Shown one piece after another: positions 1 through 9,255 of a stretch of 64,000 nucleotides of DNA. Under the pieces are notes generated by a model. It was not told the origin of the DNA. It worked only from the letters and a program-made list of their open reading frames with translations, and did no database searches. The stretch comes from Actinotalea subterranea (GTDB lineage Bacteria; Actinomycetota; Actinomycetes; Actinomycetales; Cellulomonadaceae), in contig NZ_VTTP01000007.1 of NCBI RefSeq assembly GCF_008364845.1, positions 62,001 through 126,000 of the forward strand. Reading direction: 5' to 3'. Positions within the stretch are counted from its first letter, which is position 1. Each line of letters begins with the position of its first letter. The translations under genes and the position numbers were made by a program.

Positions 1-1571
1 ACGTCGTGGCCGCGTACGCAGCGCTCGGCCAGACCGGCGCCCGCGGCTCCCGGGCGCGGTGGGACTACGCCGACGAGGACCCGCTGGCCGACGCACGGGG
101 CTTCCGCCTCCAGCGGGCCTCGGCGCACCCCTCGCTCCTGACCGACGACCCGGAGCACCCGGCCCCGGCGGGTCCGTCCGCTGGTCAGGGCGCGGCCGAC
201 GCGGTGCCCGACCGCCCTGCTGGGGGGCGGCTCGACCTCGCCGCGGTCGACCGACCCGCGGTCGAGGAGTACGAGGACCCGGGGGCGGCCACGACGATCC
301 TGACGAACGGTGCTCGCCTGTACGTCGACCACGCCCACCCGGAGTACTCCTCGCCCGAGGTCACGAACCCGCGTGACGCCGTGCTGTGGGACAAGGCGGG
401 TGAGGCCGTGATGCTGCGGGCCGCGCGGCTGCTCGCGGCGAACCCGGCGATGCCCGACGTCGTGCTCTACAAGAACAACGTCGACGGCAAGGGCGCCTCG
501 TACGGGACGCACGAGAACTACCTGGTGGACCGCGCCGTACCCTTCCGCGAGCTCGTCGACCTCCTCACGCCGTTCCTGGTCACCCGGCAGGTGTTCGCGG
601 GTGCGGGGCGCGTGGGCCTCGGGCAGGCGGGTCAGGGCGCGGGGTTCCAGCTCTCGCAGCGCGCGGACTACATCGAGGCCGAGGTGGGCCTCGAGACGAC
701 TCTGCGCCGGCCGATCGTCAACACGCGCGACGAGCCGCACGCGGACCGTGACCGGTGGCGGCGCCTGCACCTGATCCTCGGGGACGCGACGCTGCTCGAG
801 GTCGCGACGTACCTGCGGCTCGGCACGACGTCGCTCGTGCTGTGGCTCGTCGAGCACGCCGCAGAGCACCCGGCCGAGGTCGCGCGGGTACGGGCGCTCG
901 CGCTCGCCGAGCCGGTCGACGCGGTGCGTGCCGTCAGCCGCGACCTCACGCTGAACGCGCGGGTCGAGCTCGCGGACGGTCGGCGCCTGACGGCGATCGA
1001 GGTGCAGGAGGAGTACCTCGCGGCCGTGCTGTCCGCGGTCGGTGGCCGGGGGACGGTGGACGCCGCCACGGGCGAGGTGCTCGACCGGTGGGCGGGCGTC
1101 CTGGGCCGGCTGCGCACGGACCCGATGACGTGCGCGCGAGAGGTCGAGTGGGTCGCCAAGCTGCGCCTGCTGGAGGGCATGCGGCGACGGGACCACCTCG
1201 ACTGGGACAACCCGCGGCTGGCCGCGATGGACATCCAGTGGTCGGACGTGCGGCCCGAGCGGGGTCTGTACCACCGCCTGGTCGCGGCGGGCGCCGTCGA
1301 GCGCCTCGTCACCGACGACGAGGTCGAGGCCGCCGTCACGACGCCGCCGGCGGACACCCGCGCGTACTTCCGTGGCAGCGTCGTCGCGCGCTTCCCCGGC
1401 GAGGTGCGGGCGGCCTCGTGGGACTCCGTGGTGCTCGACGTCGCCTCGCTGCCCTCGCTGCGGCGCATCCCCCTGCGCGACCCGTGGCGCGGCACGCAGG
1501 CCCACGTGGGGGCGCTCCTGGAGGAGTGCGCGGACGCGGCCGCGCTCGTGCAGCGGCTCTCGGAAGGCTGA
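1..1571 (+). CDS. dop: Pup deamidase/depupylase Dop, 5' truncated by window edge
   Basis: Dop converts the C-terminal Gln of Pup to Glu and removes Pup from tagged proteins, acting in the cytosol with the Pup-proteasome. The reading frame is open from base 3 and ends with TGA at 1569-1571. It already reads VVAAYAALG at the edge, so roughly the first 30 residues, including the N-terminal metal-binding Glu segment, lie outside the window. Family motifs visible are YKNNVDGKGASYGTHENYL and NTRDEPHAD, the latter also present in PafA at 9.8 kb, as expected for these paralogous carboxylate-amine-ligase-fold enzymes. The start RWDYADEDPLADARGF is typical of Dop rather than PafA. In most actinobacteria pup follows directly; here a sugar-transport operon intervenes. 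Identification is firm from motifs and locus context. Confidence 0.95.
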   Translation, partial: VVAAYAALGQTGARGSRARWDYADEDPLADARGFRLQRASAHPSLLTDDPEHPAPAGPSAGQGAADAVPDRPAGGRLDLAAVDRPAVEEYEDPGAATTILTNGARLYVDHAHPEYSSPEVTNPRDAVLWDKAGEAVMLRAARLLAANPAMPDVVLYKNNVDGKGASYGTHENYLVDRAVPFRELVDLLTPFLVTRQVFAGAGRVGLGQAGQGAGFQLSQRADYIEAEVGLETTLRRPIVNTRDEPHADRDRWRRLHLILGDATLLEVATYLRLGTTSLVLWLVEHAAEHPAEVARVRALALAEPVDAVRAVSRDLTLNARVELADGRRLTAIEVQEEYLAAVLSAVGGRGTVDAATGEVLDRWAGVLGRLRTDPMTCAREVEWVAKLRLLEGMRRRDHLDWDNPRLAAMDIQWSDVRPERGLYHRLVAAGAVERLVTDDEVEAAVTTPPADTRAYFRGSVVARFPGEVRAASWDSVVLDVASLPSLRRIPLRDPWRGTQAHVGALLEECADAAALVQRLSEG

Positions 1572-1615
1572 GAGATGCGTTCGAGTCTTGACCGCATCAC
1601 CGCGCGTGAGGCACT

Positions 1616-2827
1616 GTGACCGCCATGGCGGTGAACGCGGAGCGCGGGGGAGGTGGCACGCGTCCCGGATCTCAGACGGCCCTGCGGAGCCGCAACGTGC
1701 TGCTCGTCGTCGACGCGCTGATCGCGGACGGCGCCGCGACCCAGGCGGAGCTCTCGCGCTCGACCGGCCTGTCCCGTGCGACGGTGTCGAACATCGTGCG
1801 CACCATGGTGGACGCGGGGCTGGCGACGGTCTCGCCGACGACGAGCTCGGGTCGCCGTGCCCACCTGGTCACGCTCGAGGGGCGCGGCGCCGTCGCCGTC
1901 GGCATCGACTTCGGCAGACGTCACGCGCGCGTCGTGCTCATCTCCCTGGGCCACGAGGTCCTCGGCGAGCGGGAGATCCCGCTGCCGGCGGGGCACCGTG
2001 CGCAGGAGGGCATCGCCGCAGGCGCGGCCCTCCTGGACGAGCTCCTCGACGAGTACGCGGTCGACCGGACCGCGGTCCTGGGCGTCGGCGTCGGCATCCC
2101 TGGCCCGATCGACCGTCGCACCGGGACCGTCGTCGAGGGGGCGATCCTGCCGGAGTGGGTCGGCCTCAACCTGCGTGACGCCCTCGAGGAACGGATCGGG
2201 TTCCCCGTCCACCTGGACAACGACGCCAACCTGGGCGCGTTGGCCCAGGTCACCTGGGGTCCTCAACCCGCGCCGTCGACGGTCGTGTTCCTCAAGATCG
2301 GCACGGGCATCGGCTGCGGGCTCATCGTGGCAGGTGCGCCGTTCTACGGCCATGTGGGCACCGCCGGGGAGATCGGTCACTCGCCGATCGGGGACTCGGG
2401 GCCCCTGTGCCGGTGCGGGAACCGGGGCTGCCTCGAGCTGGCCGCATCGACGTCGATGATGACCGAGGTGCTGAGCCGTGCCCAGGGCGAGCCGGTGACG
2501 ACCGCGGACGTCGTGCGCAACGCGCTGCGTGGCGACACGGCGACGCTGCGCGTGCTCGAGGACGCCGGCCTCGCCGCCGGCCGTGCGCTCGCCGGGGTCG
2601 TGAACCTGATCAACCCCGAGGTGGTCGTCGTCGGCGGTCCCCTCGCGGAGCTCGGGGAGATCCTGCTCGACCCCGTCCGCCGCGGGATCTCGCGCTACGC
2701 GATGCCGCTGGCGTCCGAGACGACGACGGTCGTGATGTCCTCGCTCGGCGCGCGTGCGGAGGCGCTCGGTGCTGCGGCCCTCGTGCTGCGTCAGCCCGGT
2801 CTCCCGCTGGCCCTGCACGCCTCCTGA
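1616..2827 (+). CDS. ROK-family transcriptional repressor
   Basis: A sugar-responsive regulator of the ROK (NagC/XylR) family, 403 residues. An N-terminal winged helix-turn-helix (about residues 25-75, AELSRSTGLSRATVSNIV) precedes a sugar-kinase-like domain starting at GIDFGRRHARVV. The ROK zinc motif CRCGNRGCLE is intact near residue 265. GTG at 1616 and ATG at 1625 are both possible starts. The gene lies 44 nt after dop and just upstream of the mmsA-mmsB-chvE importer, with a candidate operator at 2961-2989. The simplest reading is a local repressor released by the imported sugar; xylose is a reasonable guess, but the ligand cannot be read from the sequence. Confidence 0.92.
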   Translation: MTAMAVNAERGGGGTRPGSQTALRSRNVLLVVDALIADGAATQAELSRSTGLSRATVSNIVRTMVDAGLATVSPTTSSGRRAHLVTLEGRGAVAVGIDFGRRHARVVLISLGHEVLGEREIPLPAGHRAQEGIAAGAALLDELLDEYAVDRTAVLGVGVGIPGPIDRRTGTVVEGAILPEWVGLNLRDALEERIGFPVHLDNDANLGALAQVTWGPQPAPSTVVFLKIGTGIGCGLIVAGAPFYGHVGTAGEIGHSPIGDSGPLCRCGNRGCLELAASTSMMTEVLSRAQGEPVTTADVVRNALRGDTATLRVLEDAGLAAGRALAGVVNLINPEVVVVGGPLAELGEILLDPVRRGISRYAMPLASETTTVVMSSLGARAEALGAAALVLRQPGLPLALHAS

Positions 2828-2960
2828 TCCAGGCTAGCCGCGCGATCACCGCGTGCTCGGTGACTGCGCCGAGCGTCGCTTCCGGACGGGATCCGTCCGT
2901 CGGCCTGTGAACGCACGATGGCCGCGCTCCCACGGCTTGTGTTCAAGAGTCGTTACCAAA

Positions 2961-2989
2961 GCGTTGTCTTCATTAGTTGACGACAACGC
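2961..2989. promoter_or_regulatory. Inverted repeat, candidate ROK operator of the sugar importer
   Basis: An 8-bp perfect inverted repeat, GCGTTGTC and GACAACGC, separated by 13 nt. It sits in an unusually AT-rich patch of the 267-nt gap between the ROK gene and mmsA. Position and symmetry suit a repressor site. Assignment to the adjacent ROK protein is inference. Confidence 0.5.
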
Positions 2990-3010
2990 CTCCGGACGCT
3001 TGACTCGGGT

Positions 3011-3028
3011 GCGGGCAAGGTAGCCCGC
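3011..3028 (+). promoter_or_regulatory. 5'-leader hairpin before the sugar importer
   Basis: A perfect 6-bp stem GCGGGC/GCCCGC with loop AAGGTA lies between the candidate operator and the Shine-Dalgarno sequence of the small leader ORF. It may affect translation or mRNA stability. No T-run follows, so it is not a typical terminator. Confidence 0.35.
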
Positions 3029-3054
3029 CGACAGCGAAGTCACCGGAGGAACGC

Positions 3055-3105
3055 ATGCAGCAGGTCCATGACCTGGACCCCGAGCGGGGTGCTCGTGTCG
3101 ACTGA
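3055..3105 (+). CDS. Putative 16-residue leader peptide overlapping mmsA start
   Basis: This short frame, [16 protein letters not shown], has the best ribosome-binding site in the region (GGAGGA at 3045-3050, 4 nt before ATG). Its TGA at 3103-3105 lies just past the likely GTG start of mmsA at 3095, in a different frame. The arrangement suggests translational coupling by re-initiation, or a regulatory leader. I do not know a homologous peptide. The alternative is that it is not translated and mmsA uses ATG 3068. Confidence 0.4.
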   Translation: MQQVHDLDPERGARVD

Positions 3106-4645
3106 ACCGACCATCCTCGAGATGCGCTCGATCACCAAGGAGTTCCCGGGCGTCAAGGCCCTCTCGGACGTCAACCTGACCGTGAAGGCCGGCGAGATCC
3201 ACGCGATCTGCGGTGAGAACGGTGCAGGCAAGTCGACCCTCATGAAGGTCCTGTCCGGGGTCTACCCGTACGGGACCTACGCGGGCGACATCGTCTACCA
3301 GGGCGAGGTCTGCCGCTTCAAGGACATCGCGGCGAGCGAGCACGCGGGCATCGTGATCATCCACCAGGAGCTCGCGCTCATCCCGACCCTCTCCATCACC
3401 GAGAACATCTTCCTCGGCAACGAGCCCGCCCGCCGGGGCGTGATCGACTGGCAGGAGGCCAAGCTCCGCGCGGTCGAGCTGCTCGCACGCGTGGGCCTCG
3501 ACGAGAACCCCGACACGCTGATCAAGAACATCGGCGTCGGCAAGCAGCAGCTCGTCGAGATCGCGAAAGCGATGAGCAAGCAGGTCAAGCTCCTCATCCT
3601 CGACGAGCCCACCGCGGCGCTGAACCAGTCGGACTCGCGCCACCTGCTCGACCTGATCCAGGGCCTCAAGGGTCGCGGGATCACGTCGATCATGATCTCC
3701 CACAAGCTCGACGAGCTCGAGGCGATCGCGGACAGCATCACGATCCTGCGCGACGGTCGCACGATCGAGACGCTCGACGTGGTGGGCGACGGCGTCGACG
3801 AGGACCGGATCATCCGCGGCATGGTCGGCCGGTCGCTCGAGAGCCGGTTCCCCGAGCACACGCCGAACATCGGCGAGGTCTTCTTCGAGGTGCGCGACTG
3901 GACCGTGCAGCACCCCATGGTCGCCGAGCGCCTCGTGTGCAAGGACTCCGCCTTCACCGTCCGGCGCGGCGAGATCGTCGGGTTCGCCGGGCTCATGGGC
4001 GCGGGTCGCACCGAGCTCGCGATGAGCCTCTTCGGGCGCTCCTACGGGACGTACGTCAGCGGCCAGATCATCAAGGACGGCGTCGAGATCCGGGTCCCCG
4101 ACGTGGCGAGCGCCATCCGGCACGGCATGGCCTACGTCAGCGAGGACCGCAAGGTGCTCGGGCTCAACCTGCTCGACGACATCAAGCGCTCGACCGTCTC
4201 GGCGAAGCTCACCAAGATCTCCCGCGGGCAGGTCGTCGACAAGGCCGAGGAGCACGCGGTCGCGGAGCAGTACCGCACGAGCCTGCGGATCAAGACGCCG
4301 AGCGTCGACGAGGGCGTCTCGAAGCTCTCGGGCGGCAACCAGCAGAAGGTCGTCCTGGCCAAGTGGATGTTCACGGACCCGGACCTGCTGATCCTCGACG
4401 AGCCGACGCGCGGCATCGACGTGGGGGCCAAGTTCGAGATCTACGGCGTGATCCAGCAGCTCGCCAACCAGGGCAAGGGCGTCGTCGTCATCTCCTCGGA
4501 GCTGCCCGAGCTGCTCGGCCTGTGCGACCGGATCTACACGATCTTCGAAGGCTCCATCACCAACGAGCTCGCGGCTCGCGACGCCGACCCCGAGTCCCTC
4601 ATGCGTTCCATGACCTCCTCGACGAAGAAGAAGACGAGCCGATGA
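3095..4645 (+). CDS. mmsA: Multiple-monosaccharide ABC importer, ATP-binding protein
   Basis: A double-ATPase subunit of the carbohydrate-uptake-2 class (MmsA/GguA/XylG type), energising uptake of pentoses or related monosaccharides. About 516 residues carry two nucleotide-binding domains. The first has Walker [10 protein letters not shown] and Walker [12 protein letters not shown]. The second has the usual degenerate Walker A region (GLMGAGRTE), signature [14 protein letters not shown] and [19 protein letters not shown] 3095 ([20 protein letters not shown]) is chosen because homologues begin there; ATG 3068 lacks a ribosome-binding site. The stop overlaps the mmsB ATG by 4 nt (ATGA). The substrate is inferred from family and from the neighbouring ROK gene. 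Confidence 0.93.
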   Translation: MSTEPTILEMRSITKEFPGVKALSDVNLTVKAGEIHAICGENGAGKSTLMKVLSGVYPYGTYAGDIVYQGEVCRFKDIAASEHAGIVIIHQELALIPTLSITENIFLGNEPARRGVIDWQEAKLRAVELLARVGLDENPDTLIKNIGVGKQQLVEIAKAMSKQVKLLILDEPTAALNQSDSRHLLDLIQGLKGRGITSIMISHKLDELEAIADSITILRDGRTIETLDVVGDGVDEDRIIRGMVGRSLESRFPEHTPNIGEVFFEVRDWTVQHPMVAERLVCKDSAFTVRRGEIVGFAGLMGAGRTELAMSLFGRSYGTYVSGQIIKDGVEIRVPDVASAIRHGMAYVSEDRKVLGLNLLDDIKRSTVSAKLTKISRGQVVDKAEEHAVAEQYRTSLRIKTPSVDEGVSKLSGGNQQKVVLAKWMFTDPDLLILDEPTRGIDVGAKFEIYGVIQQLANQGKGVVVISSELPELLGLCDRIYTIFEGSITNELAARDADPESLMRSMTSSTKKKTSR

Positions 4646-5928
4646 CAACTCGCATCTCAGACCTCAAGAAGATGTTCGGCGGCGGCGCCTCCACGGGCCG
4701 CCAGTTCGGGATGATCTTCACGCTGGTCGGCATCATCCTGCTGTTCCAGGTCCTCACGGACGGCCTGACGCTCGACCCGATCAACCTGATCGCGCTCGTC
4801 AGCCAGTACTCCTACATCCTCATCCTGGCCATCGGCATGCTCATGGTCATCATCCTCGGCAACATCGACCTGTCGGTGGGGTCGGTGGCCGCCGTCGCCG
4901 GCATCGTCGTCGCCAAGGCGATGGCCACCTTCGACCTGTCCTGGCCGCTCGCGATCGTCCTCGGCCTCCTCCTGGGTGCCGCGATCGGGGCCTGGCAGGG
5001 CTTCTGGGTCGCGTACGTCGGGGTGCCGGCGTTCATCGTGACGCTCGGCGGCCTGCTCCTGTTCCGGGGCATGAACCAGTTCATCGGCAACGCGCAGACC
5101 ATCCCCGTGCCCGCCGAGTTCCGGGTCATCGGCTCGGGCTACCTGCCGGAGATCGGGCCCGACACGGGCTACAACAACCTCACCCTGCTGCTGGGGCTGC
5201 TCGTCGCGATCGCCCTCGCGTTCCGCGAGGTGCGCATGCGCAGGACGCAGCGTGCGATGGGCTCGGACATGGCCCCCACCTGGGTCAGCGCCGTCAAGGT
5301 CACGCTCCTCATCGCGGTGGTCGTGTACGCGTCGATGCTCTTCGCGGGCGGCCGGGTGGGGACCAGCTTCCCCGTCTCGGGCATCATCCTGCTCGTCCTG
5401 GTCGTCGTGTACTCGTTCCTCACGAACAACACGATCTTCGGCCGGCACGTGTACGCGGTCGGTGGCAACGCGCTCGCGGCACGCCTCTCGGGCGTGAAGA
5501 ACAAGCACGTGCACTTCCTCGTGATGATGAACATGTCGATCCTCGCGTCGCTCGCGGGCATGATCTTCGTCGCACGGTCCGCCGCCTCCGGTCCGCAGGA
5601 CGGGCTCAACTGGGAGCTCGACGCGATCGCGGCGTGCTTCATCGGCGGCGCGGCCGTCGCGGGCGGTGTCGGGACGGTGACGGGCGCCATGGTCGGCGGC
5701 CTCGTCATGGCCGTCCTCAACAACGGCCTGCAGCTCATGGGCGTGGGCGCCGACAAGGTCCAGATGATCAAGGGGCTCGTGCTCCTGCTCGCGGTGGCCG
5801 TCGACGTCTACAACAAGTCGCAGGGCCGCCCCTCGCTCACGGGCATGCTCACCCGTCGGTTCCAGCGGGTCCCCGAGGTCGAGCCGACCCCGGTCCCGGC
5901 AGCAGAGACGTCCCGTCCCACCTCGTGA
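4642..5928 (+). CDS. mmsB: Multiple-monosaccharide ABC importer, permease
   Basis: The membrane channel of the importer, 428 residues, of the BPD_transp_2 type (GguB/XylH). Many hydrophobic segments are visible (for example [18 protein letters not shown] and [18 protein letters not shown]). The family motif [15 protein letters not shown] follows the third segment, and LLVLVVVY and the C-terminal glycine-rich [19 protein letters not shown] are typical. A longer central loop, rich in charged residues (about 190-215), is characteristic of MmsB versus RbsC. The ATGA overlap with mmsA indicates coupled translation. A 152-nt gap with a hairpin separates it from chvE. Confidence 0.93.
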   Translation: MTTRISDLKKMFGGGASTGRQFGMIFTLVGIILLFQVLTDGLTLDPINLIALVSQYSYILILAIGMLMVIILGNIDLSVGSVAAVAGIVVAKAMATFDLSWPLAIVLGLLLGAAIGAWQGFWVAYVGVPAFIVTLGGLLLFRGMNQFIGNAQTIPVPAEFRVIGSGYLPEIGPDTGYNNLTLLLGLLVAIALAFREVRMRRTQRAMGSDMAPTWVSAVKVTLLIAVVVYASMLFAGGRVGTSFPVSGIILLVLVVVYSFLTNNTIFGRHVYAVGGNALAARLSGVKNKHVHFLVMMNMSILASLAGMIFVARSAASGPQDGLNWELDAIAACFIGGAAVAGGVGTVTGAMVGGLVMAVLNNGLQLMGVGADKVQMIKGLVLLLAVAVDVYNKSQGRPSLTGMLTRRFQRVPEVEPTPVPAAETSRPTS

Positions 5929-5934
5929 CGGGCT

Positions 5935-5959
5935 GCCGACCGGTCAGCACCCGGTCGGC
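5935..5959 (+). promoter_or_regulatory. Intercistronic hairpin between mmsB and chvE
   Basis: A perfect 9-bp stem GCCGACCGG/CCGGTCGGC with a 7-nt loop begins 6 nt after the mmsB stop. Such hairpins often set different mRNA levels for the binding protein and the membrane subunits. That role is inference; there is no T-tract. Confidence 0.4.
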
Positions 5960-6080
5960 GCGCACCACTGGTTCCACCGCACCCGCTCCACCAGACCCCC
6001 CGGTCGGCACGGTGCTGCCCGGGGACAGGCACCACCCAACATTCCGGGTCGTCGATGATCCGGAAGGAAAGTGAAGGACC

Positions 6081-7193
6081 ATGCGCAAGTTCGCCAGAGC
6101 GTCGGTCGCCGTAGCGGCGGTCGCGATGCTCACCCTGACCGCGTGCTCCAGCCGTGACGACGCCGAGACCCCCGCGGGTGACGACGACACCGCTGCAACG
6201 ACCGGCTTCGACGCCGGATCCGTGATCGGCGTCGCCCTCCCGTCGAAGACCTCGGAGAACTGGGTCCTCGCAGGTGACCTGTTCACCAACGGCCTCGAGG
6301 AGGCGGGCTTCGAGGGCGACGTGCAGTACGCCAACGCGAGCAGCCCCGTCGCTGACCAGCAGGGCCAGATCCAGTCCATGATCACCAAGGGTGCGAAGGT
6401 CATCATCATCGGCGCGGCCGACGGTGGCCAGCTGAGCACCCAGGTCGAGGCGGCCAAGGAGGCCGGCGCGGTCGTCATCGCGTACGACCGTCTGATCCTC
6501 AACACCGAGGCCGTCGACTACTACGTCGCGTACGACAACTTCAACGTCGGCGAGCTCCAGGGCCAGGCGCTCCTGGACGGCATGGCCGCGCGCGGCGAGG
6601 GCCCGTACACGATCGAGCTCTTCTCGGGCTCGTCCGACGACGCGAACTCCGCCGTCTTCTTCGACGGCGCGATGAGCGTGCTCCAGCCGGCCATCGACGC
6701 GGGCGACGTCGTCGTCGGCTCGGGCCAGACGGACATCAAGCAGACGGCGACCGCCGGCTGGAAGGCCGAGAACGCGCAGAGCCGCATGGACTCGCTCATC
6801 ACGAGCACGTACAGCGGTGACACCGAGCTCGACGGCGTGCTGTCGCCGAACGACACCCTGGCGCGGGCGATCATCACGTCCATCCAGGGCGCCGGCAAGA
6901 CCGTCCCGGTCGTCACCGGCCAGGACTCCGAGGTCGAGTCCGTCAAGTCCATCATGGAGGGTCTGCAGTACTCGACCATCAACAAGGACACCCGCAACCT
7001 GGTCGCCGCGGCCGTCCAGATGGTCACGGACCTGAGCGAGGGCAAGGACATCGAGGTCAACGACACCGAGTCGTACGACAACGGAGTCAAGGTCGTCCCG
7101 GCCTACCTGCTGCCCCCGCAGATCGTCACCAAGGAGAACGCGGCCGAGTCCTACAAGGACGACCCCACGCTCTTCCCGCTGACGCAGGAGTGA
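6081..7193 (+). CDS. chvE: Multiple-monosaccharide ABC importer, substrate-binding lipoprotein
   Basis: The extracytoplasmic sugar-binding component (ChvE/XylF type, periplasmic-binding-protein-like fold), 370 residues. A signal peptide (MRKFARASVAVAAVAMLTLTAC) ends in the lipobox LTAC with Cys22 as the lipid attachment site, as expected for a Gram-positive receptor. A strong purine-rich ribosome-binding stretch (GGAAGGAAAGTGAAGGA) precedes ATG 6081. The mature part contains the typical repeats AKVIIIGAADGGQLSTQVE and VVTGQDSEVESVKSI. It ends the importer operon and is followed by a strong hairpin at 7242-7281. The exact sugar is unknown. Confidence 0.93.
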   Translation: MRKFARASVAVAAVAMLTLTACSSRDDAETPAGDDDTAATTGFDAGSVIGVALPSKTSENWVLAGDLFTNGLEEAGFEGDVQYANASSPVADQQGQIQSMITKGAKVIIIGAADGGQLSTQVEAAKEAGAVVIAYDRLILNTEAVDYYVAYDNFNVGELQGQALLDGMAARGEGPYTIELFSGSSDDANSAVFFDGAMSVLQPAIDAGDVVVGSGQTDIKQTATAGWKAENAQSRMDSLITSTYSGDTELDGVLSPNDTLARAIITSIQGAGKTVPVVTGQDSEVESVKSIMEGLQYSTINKDTRNLVAAAVQMVTDLSEGKDIEVNDTESYDNGVKVVPAYLLPPQIVTKENAAESYKDDPTLFPLTQE

Positions 7194-7241
7194 CCGGGGA
7201 GGGCCTCGCCCTCACCGCATGACACCGACGGACGGATCCGT

Positions 7242-7281
7242 CAGCAGGGCCCGATCGCGCACGTGCGGTCGGGCCCTGCTG
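7242..7281 (+). terminator. Hairpin terminator after chvE
   Basis: A 13-bp perfect stem (CAGCAGGGCCCGA and complement), extended inward by further pairs including one G-T, closes the sugar importer operon. A poor T-run follows, as is common in high-GC genomes. It insulates the importer from the pup promoter about 60 nt downstream. Confidence 0.7.
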
Positions 7282-7338
7282 CTGCGGGCCCGCGGCGACC
7301 ACGGCGCGGACGACCTGACCTGTGTCGGCGGCGCCACC

Positions 7339-7344
7339 TAGGAT
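7339..7344 (+). promoter_or_regulatory. Candidate -10 element for pup-prcBA-pafA
   Basis: TAGGAT matches the actinobacterial TAnnnT -10 pattern and lies about 105 nt before the pup ATG. No clear -35 is visible. It is supported mainly by position after the chvE terminator. Confidence 0.35.
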
Positions 7345-7448
7345 CGAGGGGTCGGCGAGACGTCGACGCACAGGCAGGACAGCACGTCGCCCTGACGGAC
7401 CGGCCGGGAGGCACGGGACGTGGGGCGGCCGACGATCGGGAGGGCACC

Positions 7449-7643
7449 ATGGCCGGTCAGGACCAGCGCCAGCACCACCGCGACGGCGAGGACCCCGCCG
7501 ACACCCCGGAGCCCGTCCCCACGGCGCCCTCCGCCCAGTCGCGCGACTCCGAGGTGGATGCCCTCCTCGACGAGATCGACGACGTGCTCGAGTCGAACGC
7601 CGAGTCCTTCGTGCGCGGATTCGTGCAGAAGGGCGGTCAGTGA
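7449..7643 (+). CDS. pup: Prokaryotic ubiquitin-like protein Pup
   Basis: Pup is the small, disordered tag joined to lysines of proteins destined for the proteasome. The chosen ATG 7449 gives 64 residues, the usual family length. The C-terminal half carries the conserved helix DSEVDALLDEIDDVLESNAESFVRGF (split here as two adjoining stretches), which binds the proteasomal ATPase coiled coil. The protein ends VQKGGQ: the C-terminal Gln must be deamidated by Dop before PafA can ligate it. The gene is followed 6 nt later by prcB. Identification is certain. Confidence 0.98.
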   Translation: MAGQDQRQHHRDGEDPADTPEPVPTAPSAQSRDSEVDALLDEIDDVLESNAESFVRGFVQKGGQ

Positions 7644-7649
7644 GCCTCG

Positions 7650-8477
7650 ATGACCGACTCCCACGGCCGCCTGCCGCGGTCCTTCACCACGCCCGGCACG
7701 TCGTCGTTCCTCGACTTCCTGGCCCATCACGACCCGAGCCTGCTGCCGACGGGTCGGACCCTGCCCGCAGGTGACGCGCCGGCGTCGACGCACGCGACGA
7801 CCATCGTCGCCCTGACCTTCGACGGCGGGATCGTCATGGCGGGGGACCGCCGCGCGACGGCGGGCTCGATGATCGCGAGCCGGCACATCGAGAAGGTGTT
7901 CCCGGCGGACGAGTACTCGGCGATCGGCATCGCGGGCACCGCGGGGCTCGCGCTCGAGCTCGTCCGGCTCTTCCAGCTCGAGCTCGAGCACTACGAGAAG
8001 ATCGAGGGGACCCTGCTCTCGCTCGACGGCAAGGCCAACCGGCTCGCCACGATGGTCCGCGGCAGCCTCGGGCTCGCGATGCAGGGGCTCGCGGTCGTGC
8101 CGCTCTTCGGCGGGTACGACCTCCAGCGCGGAACCGGACGGATGTTCTCGTTCGACGTCACCGGCGGCCGGTACGAGGAGCTCGAGCACCACGCCGTGGG
8201 CTCCGGGTCCGTGTTCGCACGTGGCTCCTTGAAGAAGCTGTGGTGGCCCGGCATGCCCGCGTCCGACGCCGTGCGCACGGCCGTCCACGCCCTGGTCGAC
8301 GCGGCGGACGACGACTCGGCGACGGGCGGCCCTGACACCGTGCGGCGCATCTGGCCGGTCGTGGCCGTCGTCACGGCAGAGGGCTACCGGCGCGTCGCCG
8401 ACGACACGCTCGCCGAGGTCGCCGCGCAGGTCGACGGCATGCGCCGCGCGACCGAGTCAGGAGGGGGTGCGCGATGA
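7650..8477 (+). CDS. prcB: Proteasome beta subunit PrcB
   Basis: The catalytic subunit of the 20S proteasome, 275 residues. It is made with a propeptide of about 49 residues, removed to expose Thr50 as the N-terminal nucleophile in the motif [23 protein letters not shown] and [13 protein letters not shown] follow, as in mycobacterial PrcB. It starts 6 nt after pup and its stop overlaps the prcA ATG (ATGA), giving equimolar subunit synthesis. Confidence 0.97.
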   Translation: MTDSHGRLPRSFTTPGTSSFLDFLAHHDPSLLPTGRTLPAGDAPASTHATTIVALTFDGGIVMAGDRRATAGSMIASRHIEKVFPADEYSAIGIAGTAGLALELVRLFQLELEHYEKIEGTLLSLDGKANRLATMVRGSLGLAMQGLAVVPLFGGYDLQRGTGRMFSFDVTGGRYEELEHHAVGSGSVFARGSLKKLWWPGMPASDAVRTAVHALVDAADDDSATGGPDTVRRIWPVVAVVTAEGYRRVADDTLAEVAAQVDGMRRATESGGGAR

Positions 8478-9253
8478 GCATGCCGTTCTACGTCTCGCCC
8501 GAGCAGCTCATGAAGGACCGTGCGGACTACGCCCGCAAGGGCATCGCCCGGGGGCGCTCCGTCGTCGTGCTCGCGTACGACGAGGGCATCGCGTTCGCGA
8601 CGGAGAACCCCTCGCGCGCCCTCCACAAGATCTCCGAGATCTACGACCGCATCGCCTTCGCGGCGGTCGGCAAGTACAACGAGTTCGAGAACCTCCGCGT
8701 CGCGGGCGTGCGCTACGCGGACCTGCGCGGCTACTCCTACGACCGGCAGGACGTCAACGCCCGGGGGCTCGCGAACGCCTACGCGCAGACCCTCGGCACG
8801 GTCTTCACGACCGAGTCGAAGCCCCTCGAGGTCGAGCTCGTCGTCGCCGAGGTCGGGCACGTCGCCGAGGAGGACCAGATCTACCGGCTGTCGTACGACG
8901 GGTCCGTCGCCGACGAGCACGGGTTCGTCGCGATGGGCGGCCAGGCCGAGCAGCTGACCGAACGCCTTCGCGAGGGCTGGGCACCGGGCCTCGACCTCGC
9001 CGGCGCGGTCCGGCTCGCGGTCGACGTCCTCGGGTCGCAGCCCGAGGGGGAGCCGCGCGTGCTCACCCCCGGGCAGCTCGAGGTCGCGGTCCTCGACCGG
9101 ACGCGCTCGCGACGCGCGTTCAGGCGCGTCGCGGCGCCGGCGCTCGGGACGCTCCTCGGGCAGCCCGCAGGGGACGACGCACCGACCGACGGCGCGGCGA
9201 CGACCGATGGCGCGGCGCCGGACGTCAGCGCCGCGACGGACGAGCGGGGCTGA
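8474..9253 (+). CDS. prcA: Proteasome alpha subunit PrcA
   Basis: The non-catalytic ring subunit that forms the gate and docks the unfolding ATPase, 259 residues. It opens [20 protein letters not shown], typical for actinobacterial PrcA, and has no catalytic Thr. The body ([38 protein letters not shown]) matches the family. The C-terminus, from about residue 225, is a low-complexity Ala/Thr/Asp tail. It overlaps prcB by 4 nt and ends 2 nt before pafA. Confidence 0.97.
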   Translation: MSMPFYVSPEQLMKDRADYARKGIARGRSVVVLAYDEGIAFATENPSRALHKISEIYDRIAFAAVGKYNEFENLRVAGVRYADLRGYSYDRQDVNARGLANAYAQTLGTVFTTESKPLEVELVVAEVGHVAEEDQIYRLSYDGSVADEHGFVAMGGQAEQLTERLREGWAPGLDLAGAVRLAVDVLGSQPEGEPRVLTPGQLEVAVLDRTRSRRAFRRVAAPALGTLLGQPAGDDAPTDGAATTDGAAPDVSAATDERG

Positions 9254-9255
9254 CG

